Assembly (NCBI GenBank): GCA_900316845.1
Contig: ONEG01000011.1
Coordinates: 1 to 64,000 of the forward strand
Source: an uncultured Bacteroidales bacterium
GTDB lineage: Bacteria > Bacteroidota > Bacteroidia > Bacteroidales > Paludibacteraceae
Reading direction: 5' to 3'
DNA length: 64,000 bases
The translations under genes were made by a program, and so were the position numbers. A model generated the notes under the pieces. That model was not told the origin of the DNA, made no database searches, and saw only the letters and a program-made list of their open reading frames with translations. Shown piece after piece: positions 32,520 through 40,662 of the stretch. Within the stretch, counting starts at the first letter, position 1. Every line of letters starts with the position of its first letter.

Positions 32520-35501
32520 TTACTGTATCCGGACGTTTTTCTCCATGGATTTCTTGATCAGCTGGCGGAGCTCCAGGGATTGCGTGTCGGCCTTTTGGTA
32601 CCAGTGCGGACGGAAATCCTGGGCATATTTGCATTTCGCTAGTTTGATTTCCAAATTATCCATTGTACCGCCCACGTGCACGCCTAAATAAATAGGACTA
32701 AGGACGTTGATGTCGTAGTTGAAGGTCATGTCCGTGCGATGCCGTCCGCCGAGCGCCACCATGTAGTTATCCATCTGCACGCAGAGCGGATAGACGTCGA
32801 TCTCGTTCTTGTAAATCGTGATCTCCGCATTGAGGGAGTCGATCTTGTTCTCTGTTTTCTTCTTGAACATCAGCAGTTTGGAGATCGTCGAGAAGGTCTC
32901 GCTATCCAGTACTACCAGGTCTTTTCCTGTGAGCGACGAAGCGCCACGGAGGGTACTCATCTTCGGTTTGTAGTACTCATTGAGGTAGGTCTCTACCGCC
33001 AAGTGGAACTGCGCTGCGCCCTTGAAGGAGGCAAGCATCGGAACCATCTCCTCCAGATCCGGAATCATCGACAGCAGTTCGTCGATATCCACATCAATCA
33101 TGTGGTAGTCAAAGCCTAAATAGAGGTGGTTGCGGCGCGGCGTGGAGTAGATCGCCGTCAGCTGCAGTTTGGCAGCGCGACATACAAAACCCACTTCATC
33201 CAAGATCAGCTTGCCGTTCTTGACGTAGATTCCGCCTTTCAAGTCCTTGGCGTTCTGATTGAAGATATCCACTTCCCGCATGTGCGTATTAAGCGTCAGA
33301 TCTACGTCCGTCGGAACCAAGAAAGGATCAGCTTCGCCTGCTTGGGTGTTTGAGCCTGCGGCTTGGTTTGAGACTTCGTCTTGGTTGGAAGCCGTTTGGG
33401 CTGTTTCTTCCTCGGCGCCTTTGTCCGCAGAGAACCATGCGAGAAGTTGGTTCGCGTCACAATGGTTGGAAACGACCTCTAACTCGCCCTGTAAAATATC
33501 CTCGTGGCGGAACCATTTGCCGATGTTACGCACGTTACCTTTTAGCTCCAGATCGGAGTTACCCAACACAATGCGGCTGTTATCAATCGCCATCTCGCGG
33601 TTGGAGTACTTAAACTCGATAGACGGGATGATGACTGCTTCCGGCAGACGGGAAGGCAAGTTCAGGAAACCGTCTTTGAGGTTGATCTTCAGCCTCGGGT
33701 TCCATTTGAGGAGTGCGTTCTCGCCATCTTTGTTATAGCGCGATGCAGCTTCCAAAGCCAGAGAGCCGGTTTTTGCCTTCAGCTCTTCCCCCATGGAAGC
33801 TGTTAAGGCTTGCGTCTTGAGTTTGGTACTGATCTTCTGTCCGCCGCTGACGAACGCTTCCAACTCCGAGGCTTTCAGGTCTGCGAGAATGGTGTCATAT
33901 TTCGCATCCAAGGCATCAAAAGCCAACGAAGCGAAATACTCCTGCTCTTTGTTGAGGACATTAGCTGCTTCGGCTTTGATAACCGGGGCATCAATCATGG
34001 CATGGGTAGCGTCTCCCATGACGAAATCAATCTTATCGCTCACAATCTCTGCGCGCGCCCAGTTAACGGATTTGCGGGAAGGTGTGGCGTTCGGGATTTG
34101 GATCTTCGCCGTACTATGCGGCAGGATAGCAATCATCGAGTCCTGCTCATAGCGAATATCATCCAAAACCAAGTCCGCAGAAATACGACCTTTATGGAGC
34201 CGCATTTCCGTAAGGTCAGCAAGAGATATCTTCGATTTCATCGAGCCTTTTGCGCGTCCGAGGAGTGTCATGCTATCCGGCAGGAAGTATGCAAAATCCG
34301 GAAGATTAGCATCAAGTTTCAATGCCAGATCCAGCAACATATTCCCCATCAGATCGTTGACTGTTCCGGTAGCAGAAAGTTTGCTGTCTTTGGTCTTGGC
34401 TGCCAGATTACGAATCGTCACGGAGGAAGGTTCTTTCTTATTCAGATCCAAGAGGGCATCGGCATCGAGTTCCAAGTCCCGCAGTTTGTACGGCAGAGGT
34501 TTGTAGGCTCCTTCACCGTCCTCTAAGGTCAAACGTGCTTTTACCAGCGGCATTGCGTTTTCGCCCAGGAAGCCTTTGATGTCCGCTTCCAAAGCAACCT
34601 GACCGTCCACCTCAATATCCTTCAACGCAGAGGTGAATTTCGCCGGAACGAGCGCCAAGAGCGGCTGGATTTGCCATTTATCTTTCGTAGCGATCCCTGC
34701 ATTTATCCCGATGGAATCGCGAATATCTGCTGTTCCGCTCAATACGAGGGCAAACTCATTGACCGCTAATTCGGCACGTCGGAAAGCAAAATGCATGGTG
34801 TCCAAATTAACCGCCATGGGTGCATCAAGCGTCACGTGCAGGGAATCGGCGTACGTCTCACCCTTGAGCGTTGCGCACACATCCTGCGCGTCGAGCGAGA
34901 GGAAAATATCTTCCCAACTATTTGCGCTGGCACTCAAGTCCGTTTGACCGAGAGAAGCGCAGATTGTGTCCTTTTCATCGAGAAAAGTGATGGCGTTAGC
35001 TTTGATTCGAAGTCCGTCCACACGCAAGGCGTCAAAGGGCAGAGAGAAAGCCGAAGTGTCCTCTTCTGTCGTGTCGGGTGAGGTTACAAAGACGTCTGTA
35101 AGGTTCGTTGTGCCATCCCCGGCTATGTAGAAATTGACGGTAGCATCGTCCAAAATCGCTTCGTGTACATGGAGGTTCTTGTTGTTTAAAAACTCCATCA
35201 CATCCACCGTGGCTACCAGATGTTTTGCCTCCACTATTGTGTCATTCTGCGCACCGGCTTTGGGGTTGATGAGCAGCAGTCCATCCGCCCGCAGACCAAA
35301 ACGCGGGAAGGTGGAGAAGAACGTCAAATCCACTTCGCCGATCTCATGCTCACAGGTGATAAACTTGTCCGCTGCCTGGCGGGCAATAGGCGTCAAACGC
35401 TCCGGCGTGAAGACGACGTAGATAGCGATAATTGCTACCAACACTACTGCCAGAACGATACTCAGCAGCGTCCAGCCGAGGATTTTTAAAGCGCGTTTCA
35501 T
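32520..35501 (-). CDS. AsmA-like inner-membrane/periplasmic protein
   Basis: A 993-residue protein with one N-terminal membrane helix (LKILGWTLLSIVLAVVLVAIIAIYV at about residues 5-29, of which the hydrophobic core is 10-29) followed by a long beta-rich periplasmic body. The AsmA signature appears in FTPERLTPIARQAADKFI and the C-terminal ISVLSPIYLGVHVGGTMDN-type segment. AsmA-like proteins are thought to form grooved bridges that carry phospholipid between membranes; the transport role here is a family inference. A Gln/Asn/Ala-rich linker (ASNQDEVSNQAAGSNTQ) near residue 705 breaks the fold. Coupled by ATGA to the lipoprotein upstream. Confidence 0.85.
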   Translation of the reverse strand: MKRALKILGWTLLSIVLAVVLVAIIAIYVVFTPERLTPIARQAADKFITCEHEIGEVDLTFFSTFPRFGLRADGLLLINPKAGAQNDTIVEAKHLVATVDVMEFLNNKNLHVHEAILDDATVNFYIAGDGTTNLTDVFVTSPDTTEEDTSAFSLPFDALRVDGLRIKANAITFLDEKDTICASLGQTDLSASANSWEDIFLSLDAQDVCATLKGETYADSLHVTLDAPMAVNLDTMHFAFRRAELAVNEFALVLSGTADIRDSIGINAGIATKDKWQIQPLLALVPAKFTSALKDIEVDGQVALEADIKGFLGENAMPLVKARLTLEDGEGAYKPLPYKLRDLELDADALLDLNKKEPSSVTIRNLAAKTKDSKLSATGTVNDLMGNMLLDLALKLDANLPDFAYFLPDSMTLLGRAKGSMKSKISLADLTEMRLHKGRISADLVLDDIRYEQDSMIAILPHSTAKIQIPNATPSRKSVNWARAEIVSDKIDFVMGDATHAMIDAPVIKAEAANVLNKEQEYFASLAFDALDAKYDTILADLKASELEAFVSGGQKISTKLKTQALTASMGEELKAKTGSLALEAASRYNKDGENALLKWNPRLKINLKDGFLNLPSRLPEAVIIPSIEFKYSNREMAIDNSRIVLGNSDLELKGNVRNIGKWFRHEDILQGELEVVSNHCDANQLLAWFSADKGAEEETAQTASNQDEVSNQAAGSNTQAGEADPFLVPTDVDLTLNTHMREVDIFNQNAKDLKGGIYVKNGKLILDEVGFVCRAAKLQLTAIYSTPRRNHLYLGFDYHMIDVDIDELLSMIPDLEEMVPMLASFKGAAQFHLAVETYLNEYYKPKMSTLRGASSLTGKDLVVLDSETFSTISKLLMFKKKTENKIDSLNAEITIYKNEIDVYPLCVQMDNYMVALGGRHRTDMTFNYDINVLSPIYLGVHVGGTMDNLEIKLAKCKYAQDFRPHWYQKADTQSLELRQLIKKSMEKNVRIQ

Positions 35502-35977
35502 TGTTTCACTTTTGTAAATGAATGGGTAGTACCAAAATCATCTTTATAAATCAGACTGGAACCTGTCAATACGGTCACTTTATAGGGCTTCGGAATCTCT
35601 GCGCCACCATTATTCATCAGATTGACCAAAATGAAATTACCATTGGGGTCGAGTTGCCAGACAAACCATCCGTTTCCGTGATACGCGCCACCGTCTTCAA
35701 TGAGTGTGAAGAGGAATTCCTCGTATGTACCCTGGCTGTCATCCCATCCTTTATGGTCGTTCATGTCCCACTCATAACCATAACGGAACTCGCCAGATAG
35801 ACCTTCCGGCGTCGGAGCGATGTCGGGCTGAAAGACCATGAACTGCAAGGTGTCGCCGGAGGGCGCTTGCCATCTGCCGATTAAGTCTTCTTTGGCAAAA
35901 GTGGAGGCTTCTCTCTGGCAGGATACAAAACCTGCTGCAATCGCTAAAACCGCTGCAAAAACCAATACTTTTTTCAT
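35498..35977 (-). CDS. Small lipocalin-like lipoprotein
   Basis: A 159-residue lipoprotein. The signal peptide MKKVLVFAAVLAIAAGFVSC has a lipobox at Cys20. The segment EDLIGRWQAPSGDTLQFMVF at about 30-49 and the repeated strands to HSFTKVKQ resemble the small lipocalin-type lipoproteins of Bacteroidetes, which begin with a GxW motif. A ligand is not known. It lies four bases after ileS and overlaps the AsmA gene by four bases. Confidence 0.8.
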   Translation of the reverse strand: MKKVLVFAAVLAIAAGFVSCQREASTFAKEDLIGRWQAPSGDTLQFMVFQPDIAPTPEGLSGEFRYGYEWDMNDHKGWDDSQGTYEEFLFTLIEDGGAYHGNGWFVWQLDPNGNFILVNLMNNGGAEIPKPYKVTVLTGSSLIYKDDFGTTHSFTKVKQ

Positions 35978-35981
35978 CCTT

Positions 35982-38900
35982 TTATGCTTTTTTGATGTTA
36001 ATATTCACGTTATAACCGTCCATCTCGAGGATTTGACAATTGACAGTTGACAATTGAGAATTGAGTTCGAGTTTGGTAGCGAGTACTTGCGATTTGATGT
36101 AATCACCGCAGTGGAGAACTGCGTTGTGGATCTCCGAACGATCTTCGAGTTCGATCTCGATGCGGTCGGTTATCTCCAGACCGGAGGACTTACGGAGGTT
36201 CTGAATGCGGTTGATCAACTCACGCGCAATACCTTCTTCGATGAGTTCATCCGTCAGCTCGATGTCCAGCGCGATAGTAAGAATTCCATTATTGGCTACC
36301 AACCAACCGGGCATGTCTTCCGTCAAAATTTCCACATCCTCGGCTATCAGTTGATAGTTGACAGTTGATAGTTGATAGTTGCCGTTTTGCTCCATTTGAG
36401 CAATCTGGTCTTGGTTCATCGCGTTGATCTCAGCGGCTACGGCTTTCATGTTCGCGCCGACTTTCTTACCGAGGACTTTGAAGTTCGGTTTGATCTTCTT
36501 GACCAAACGGATCTCCGATTGCTCGGCAGGAACGATGACGAGCTCCTTGACGTTAACCTCTGATTTGATGAGGTCGGAGACGTGCATTAATGCACGCTGC
36601 GTCTCCTGATCCGGCGTCGGGATGACGGCTTTCTGCAGCGGTTGACGGACATTCTTCTCTGCGCGTTTGCGGAGAGAAAGGATGGTAGAGGTTGCCTGCT
36701 GCGCGAGGTACATCTGACGCTCGAGGGTCTTGTCAATGAGCGACTCGTCGGCTTTCGGCCAGGTACTGAGGTGTACCGTTTCTCCCGTGAGGTCACGGTA
36801 GAGACGGTCGGCAAAGAACGGTGCGTTCGGCGCCATGAGTTGGGCTACGGTCTTGAGACAGGTGTAGAGGGTGGTGTATGCCGCCTGTTTGTCGGCGTTC
36901 ATCTCACCGCCCCAGAAACGTTTGCGGTTCAGGCGCACGTACCAGTTAGAGAGGTCGTCCTGCACGAAATCCGAGATAGCACGTCCGGCTTTGGTCGGTT
37001 CGTATGCTTCGTAGGCTTCGGTGACCTCTTTGACGAGCGAATTGAGCTTGGAAAGGATCCATCGGTCGATCTCAGAGAGTCCTTGTGTGGGTATAACATT
37101 GGCTTTGACCGTCGGTTGACCGTCGGTTGACTGTCGGGATTCGACCGTCCAATGATCTACATTAGCGTAGAGGGCAAAGAACGAATAGGTGTTATAGAGT
37201 GTGCCGAAGAATTTGCGGCGGACCTCATCGACTCCTTCGGGATCGAATTTGAGGTTCTCCCACGGCGAGGAGTTCGTGAGCATGTACCATCTTACGGGGT
37301 CTGCTCCGTAGGTATCGAGTGCGCCAAACGGATCGACTGCGTTGCCAAGGCGCTTGGACATCTTGTTGCCGTTCTTATCAAGTACAAGACCGTTGGAGAT
37401 GACGTTTTTGTAGGCTACCGTTCCTTCGATCATCGTGTGGATGGCATGGAGTGTGAAGAACCATCCTCGGGTCTGATCCACACCTTCAGAGATGAAGTCT
37501 GCCGTGCGTGGCAGGTCGGCGTTCTCGAAGGGATAGTGGTTTTGTGCGTACGGCATAGCGCCCGAATCGAACCATACATCGATGAGGTCGAGTTCACGCT
37601 TCATGGGTTTGCCGGACGGGGAGACGAGGATGATCGAGTCCACGTACGGACGGTGAAGATCGATGACCGAAGGATCGTAGTTGGCTTTGGAGTAATCGCC
37701 CACTTTGTGGTTCGGCCAAGGGTTCGCTTTCATGAAGCCTGCCTTCACAGATTTCTCGATTTCATCGAACAATTCTGCGATGGAACCGATACAAATTTCC
37801 TCGGAACCATCTTCGGTGCGCCAGATCGGCAGCGGCGTTCCCCAATAACGCGAACGGGAGAGATTCCAGTCGTTGAGGTTATTGAGCCACTGGCCGAAAC
37901 GACCTGTTCCGGTGGATTCCGGTTGCCAGTTGATGGTTTTGTTGAGAGCTATCATCTCCTCGCGGGCTTTGGTAGATTTGATGAACCAAGAGTCAAGCGG
38001 GTAGTAGAGGACGGGTTTGTCGGTACGCCAGCAATGGGGGTACGAGTGCACGTGTTTCTCCGTGCGGAGGAGACGGCCGTCTGCCTTCATCTCCAGACAG
38101 AGGTGGAGATCGAGCGTTTCTGCCTTGGAAGCTGCGGTTTCATCGTACTTTCCGTTGATGGTAAACTGCGGGTCATAGGCGTTTTTCACCCATCGTCCGG
38201 CATACTTGCGATAGAGTTCGTCGTTGACATTCGCTTTGTACCACTCTTCGTCGAGGTCTTCCACACGCCAATATTTACCGGTGAAATCGACCATAGGCCG
38301 CGGTCCGTTGTTCTTGGTCTGCATATAGAGACCCGGCACGCCGGCTGCGTCTGCAACCTTCTTATCGTCCGCTCCGAAAGTAGGCGCGATGTGTACGATA
38401 CCGGTACCATCGTCGGTGGTGACGTAGTCACCTGGGATGACGCGGAAAGCTCCTTCGCCCGGGTTGACCCACGGGAAGAGCGGTTCGTATTCAAGACCAA
38501 CGAGGTCAGCGCCTTTGTAACGAGCGACAATTTTCGGCTCTAAGGGTTTGCCTTCTTCGTCTGTCCCGCAGAGGTCTTTCTGATAAGCGCTCAGGCGAGC
38601 CTCCGCAAGGATAATATGGTCGCCGGCGGGTGTCTCTACTTCTACGTAGTCGATCTTCGGGCCCACACAAAGGGCTGTATTGGACGGAAGTGTCCAAGGG
38701 GTAGTGGTCCATGCGATGATATAAGTAGAAAGACCGCTACGCTCAAAGTCGAAAGTCGAAAGCCCTTTTCCTTTTACCTTGAAGCGGGCGGTGCATGTGA
38801 GATCTTTGACGTCACGATAGCAACCGGGTTGATTGAGCTCGTGAGACGAGAGACCCGTTCCGGCAGCAGGGGAATAAGGTTGGATGGTGTATCCCTTATA

Positions 38901-39419
38901 GAGATAACCCTTCTTATAGAGCTCCTTGAGGAGGTACCAAAGGGTCTCGATATACTTGTTGTCATAGGTGATATAGGGGTTGTCGAGATCAACCCAGTAG
39001 CCCATCTGCTTGGTGAGGTTGGTCCACTCCTTGGTATATTTCATCACCTCACGGCGACAAGCGGCGTTGTACTCGTCCACGGATATCTTCTTTCCGATAT
39101 CCTCCTTGGTGATACCTAACATCTTCTCCACTCCCAACTCTACCGGCAGACCGTGTGTATCCCATCCTGCTTTGCGGCGCACCTGGAAACCCTGCATGGT
39201 CTTGAAACGGCAGAACGTATCTTTGATGGTACGCGCCATGACGTGGTGGATACCGGGCATACCGTTTGCGGAAGGAGGTCCTTCAAAGAAAAGGAACTGC
39301 GGATGTCCCTCGCGGGTAGAGATACTTTTTTCGAATAAATTTTCTTTCTCCCATTGAGCCAGCACTTCTTTGCTCAGCGCGGGCAAATCTAATTTTTTGT
39401 ACTCGTTAAATTTCTTCAT
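35982..39419 (-). CDS. ileS: Isoleucine--tRNA ligase
   Basis: A 1145-residue class I tRNA synthetase that charges tRNA-Ile. The HIGH-type motif is GPPSANGMPGIHHVMARTIK at residues 48-67 and the KMSKR loop is NKMSKRLGNAVDPFGALDTY near 690. The editing domain holds AWTTTPWTLPSNTALCVGP near 235-253. Its coding sequence carries four short repeat-derived segments, encoding LSTFDFERSGLST (about residue 220), ESRQSTDGQPTVK (about 765), YQLSTVNYQL (about 1015) and LNSQLSTVNCQILE (about 1120). All are in frame, so the enzyme stays full length. First gene of a unit with a lipoprotein and AsmA gene. Confidence 0.96.
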   Translation of the reverse strand: MKKFNEYKKLDLPALSKEVLAQWEKENLFEKSISTREGHPQFLFFEGPPSANGMPGIHHVMARTIKDTFCRFKTMQGFQVRRKAGWDTHGLPVELGVEKMLGITKEDIGKKISVDEYNAACRREVMKYTKEWTNLTKQMGYWVDLDNPYITYDNKYIETLWYLLKELYKKGYLYKGYTIQPYSPAAGTGLSSHELNQPGCYRDVKDLTCTARFKVKGKGLSTFDFERSGLSTYIIAWTTTPWTLPSNTALCVGPKIDYVEVETPAGDHIILAEARLSAYQKDLCGTDEEGKPLEPKIVARYKGADLVGLEYEPLFPWVNPGEGAFRVIPGDYVTTDDGTGIVHIAPTFGADDKKVADAAGVPGLYMQTKNNGPRPMVDFTGKYWRVEDLDEEWYKANVNDELYRKYAGRWVKNAYDPQFTINGKYDETAASKAETLDLHLCLEMKADGRLLRTEKHVHSYPHCWRTDKPVLYYPLDSWFIKSTKAREEMIALNKTINWQPESTGTGRFGQWLNNLNDWNLSRSRYWGTPLPIWRTEDGSEEICIGSIAELFDEIEKSVKAGFMKANPWPNHKVGDYSKANYDPSVIDLHRPYVDSIILVSPSGKPMKRELDLIDVWFDSGAMPYAQNHYPFENADLPRTADFISEGVDQTRGWFFTLHAIHTMIEGTVAYKNVISNGLVLDKNGNKMSKRLGNAVDPFGALDTYGADPVRWYMLTNSSPWENLKFDPEGVDEVRRKFFGTLYNTYSFFALYANVDHWTVESRQSTDGQPTVKANVIPTQGLSEIDRWILSKLNSLVKEVTEAYEAYEPTKAGRAISDFVQDDLSNWYVRLNRKRFWGGEMNADKQAAYTTLYTCLKTVAQLMAPNAPFFADRLYRDLTGETVHLSTWPKADESLIDKTLERQMYLAQQATSTILSLRKRAEKNVRQPLQKAVIPTPDQETQRALMHVSDLIKSEVNVKELVIVPAEQSEIRLVKKIKPNFKVLGKKVGANMKAVAAEINAMNQDQIAQMEQNGNYQLSTVNYQLIAEDVEILTEDMPGWLVANNGILTIALDIELTDELIEEGIARELINRIQNLRKSSGLEITDRIEIELEDRSEIHNAVLHCGDYIKSQVLATKLELNSQLSTVNCQILEMDGYNVNINIKKA
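36031..36070. repeat. TTGACAATTGACAG-type repeat at the 3' end of ileS
   Basis: A 40-base run of overlapping 10- to 12-bp units related to TTGACAGTTGACAATTGA. It encodes LNSQLSTVNCQ near the IleRS C-terminus. Related to the run at 36344-36383. Confidence 0.7.
36344..36383. repeat. GTTGATAGTTGACAG-type repeat inside ileS
   Basis: A 40-base run of a 10-bp unit like TTGATAGTTGACAG. It encodes GNYQLSTVNYQLIAED. The same QLSTVN peptide appears again about 100 residues later because the two runs are related in sequence and frame. Confidence 0.75.
37104..37150. repeat. 11-bp tandem array (copy in ileS)
   Basis: About three and a half units like TTTGACCGTCG, followed by a variant. In IleRS it encodes TVESRQSTDGQPTVK. 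The peptide RQS[N/T]DGQ is shared with the CorC-like protein because both genes carry the array in the same orientation and frame. Confidence 0.8.
38727..38755. repeat. 29-bp element shared with glycogen synthase (copy 2)
   Basis: 28 of 29 bases match 5896-5924. It encodes TFDFERSGLS within the start of the IleRS editing domain, just before AWTTTPWT. Related sequence (GTCGAAAG) is duplicated at its right edge. Confidence 0.8.
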
Positions 39420-39450
39420 ATTTTATTGTTAATCATTTGCAAGCCGTAAA

Positions 39451-39465
39451 AACGACGAAGTCGTT
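39451..39465 (-). promoter_or_regulatory. Terminator-like hairpin in the ileS leader
   Basis: On the minus strand AACGAC-TTC-GTCGTT is followed by further T residues, giving a 6-bp stem and a T-run about 30 bases before ileS and about 40 bases after the promoter at 39506-39513. It could attenuate ileS, or be a chance hairpin. No T-box sequence was seen. Confidence 0.4.
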
Positions 39466-39505
39466 CGTTTTTCTCGTGCGCACACGCACTTGATAAAAGC
39501 GGCTG

Positions 39506-39513
39506 CAAAGTTA
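39506..39513 (-). promoter_or_regulatory. Promoter -7 element of the ileS unit
   Basis: Minus strand TAACTTTG followed by CAGCC, with about 85 bases of leader to ileS. Confidence 0.6.
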
Positions 39514-39586
39514 CTGCTTTTTTTTTATATACACAAGCGCGCGTGCATTTTTTATGAAATTATTTGCGTATGTGGGATTTTTGTTG

Positions 39587-39594
39587 TATCTTTG
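39587..39594 (+). promoter_or_regulatory. Promoter of the apbC-MATE unit
   Basis: TATCTTTG with TTTG at 39563-39566 and a 20-base spacer, 24 bases before the start codon at 39619. Confidence 0.75.
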
Positions 39595-39618
39595 CAGGCA
39601 ATTTGAAAAGATACACGT

Positions 39619-40662
39619 ATGTACCCACAACAAATAATCGATGCCTTGCGCCATGTGCGCTATCCGGGAACGGGAAAAGACTTGATAGAAAGCGGGATGC
39701 TAGAGGACGATATTCGTATCTCCGGATTTGAGGTGTCTTTCTCTTTGATTTTTCAGAAGGACAATGATCCGTTTCTGAAATCTGTATTGAAAGCGACGGA
39801 AGTGGCCTTGCAGACGTATGTTGATCCTAATATCCAGGCGCAGATTCACACGAAGTTCGTGAAGCACAATGAGTCTCCGGAGCAGCACGACTCGCCTATT
39901 CATGCCAAACAGATTATCGCCGTGCATAGCGGCAAAGGCGGAGTAGGCAAATCAACCGTGACAGCAAATCTGGCAGTGGCATTGGCGCAAGCGGGTTACC
40001 GTGTGGGATTGTTAGATGCAGACATCCACGGACCTTCCATGCCGAAGATGTTTCACACAGAAGATTGCCGCCCGTACTCCGTTGAAATCGAAGGAAGAAC
40101 ACTCATTGAGCCGATTGAGCAGTATGGCGTGAAGATGCTTTCCATCGGGTTCTTTGTTAATCCGGAACAAGCAGTTATCTGGCGTGGCGGAATGGCATCG
40201 AATGCCCTGAAACAGCTGATAGAAGATGCTCATTGGGGTGAGTTGGATTATTTCCTGATCGACCTGCCTCCGGGAACGAGCGATATTCATTTAACCCTGA
40301 TTTCATCGCTACATCTGACCGGAGTAATCGTCGTGACGACGCCTCAAGAGGTGGCGTTGGTAGATGCCCGCAAAGGCGTAGAGATGTTCCGCAACGAGAA
40401 AGTGAATGTCAAAATCCTCGGTCTCATCGAGAATATGGCGTGGTTTACACCGGCTGAATTGCCGCAAAACAAGTACTATATTTTCGGCAAAGACGGTGGA
40501 AAAAAACTGGCTGAAGAGTTGGATGTGCCGTTATTAGGGCAGATTCCGTTAGTACAATCTATCCGCGAGGGAGGCGATGAAGGCACTCCTATCGCTTTGC
40601 AAGTCGGTCATCCGGCCGCAGCCGCCTTCGAACAAATCGCTCAGGCCTTGAAGAATGAATAA
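39619..40662 (+). CDS. Mrp/ApbC-type iron-sulfur carrier ATPase
   Basis: A 347-residue ATPase of the Mrp/NBP35 family, which carries and delivers iron-sulfur clusters. A MIP18-like domain fills residues 1-85, then a deviant Walker A HSGKGGVGKSTVTANLAVAL near 106-125, DADIHGPSMPKMF near 137, and DLPPGTSDIHLTL near 218. The CxxC pair that binds the bridging cluster in most Mrp proteins should lie after IENMAWF near residue 275, but the sequence there is TPAELPQNKYYIFGKDG with no cysteine. The same version occurs in other Bacteroidetes as far as I recall. Eight-base overlap with the next gene. Confidence 0.92.
   Translation: MYPQQIIDALRHVRYPGTGKDLIESGMLEDDIRISGFEVSFSLIFQKDNDPFLKSVLKATEVALQTYVDPNIQAQIHTKFVKHNESPEQHDSPIHAKQIIAVHSGKGGVGKSTVTANLAVALAQAGYRVGLLDADIHGPSMPKMFHTEDCRPYSVEIEGRTLIEPIEQYGVKMLSIGFFVNPEQAVIWRGGMASNALKQLIEDAHWGELDYFLIDLPPGTSDIHLTLISSLHLTGVIVVTTPQEVALVDARKGVEMFRNEKVNVKILGLIENMAWFTPAELPQNKYYIFGKDGGKKLAEELDVPLLGQIPLVQSIREGGDEGTPIALQVGHPAAAAFEQIAQALKNE

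Noticed and set aside
33318..33420. Gln/Asn/Ala-rich linker of the AsmA gene as another repeat element
   Set aside because: The units are too irregular to call a DNA repeat with confidence; it may be an ordinary linker.
37152..38543. Open frame of 463 codons antisense to ileS
   Set aside because: Shadow of the IleRS coding sequence, with no start context and no family features.
39420..39618. T-box or other amino-acid riboswitch before ileS
   Set aside because: No specifier loop or T-box sequence was found; only a short hairpin with a T-run.
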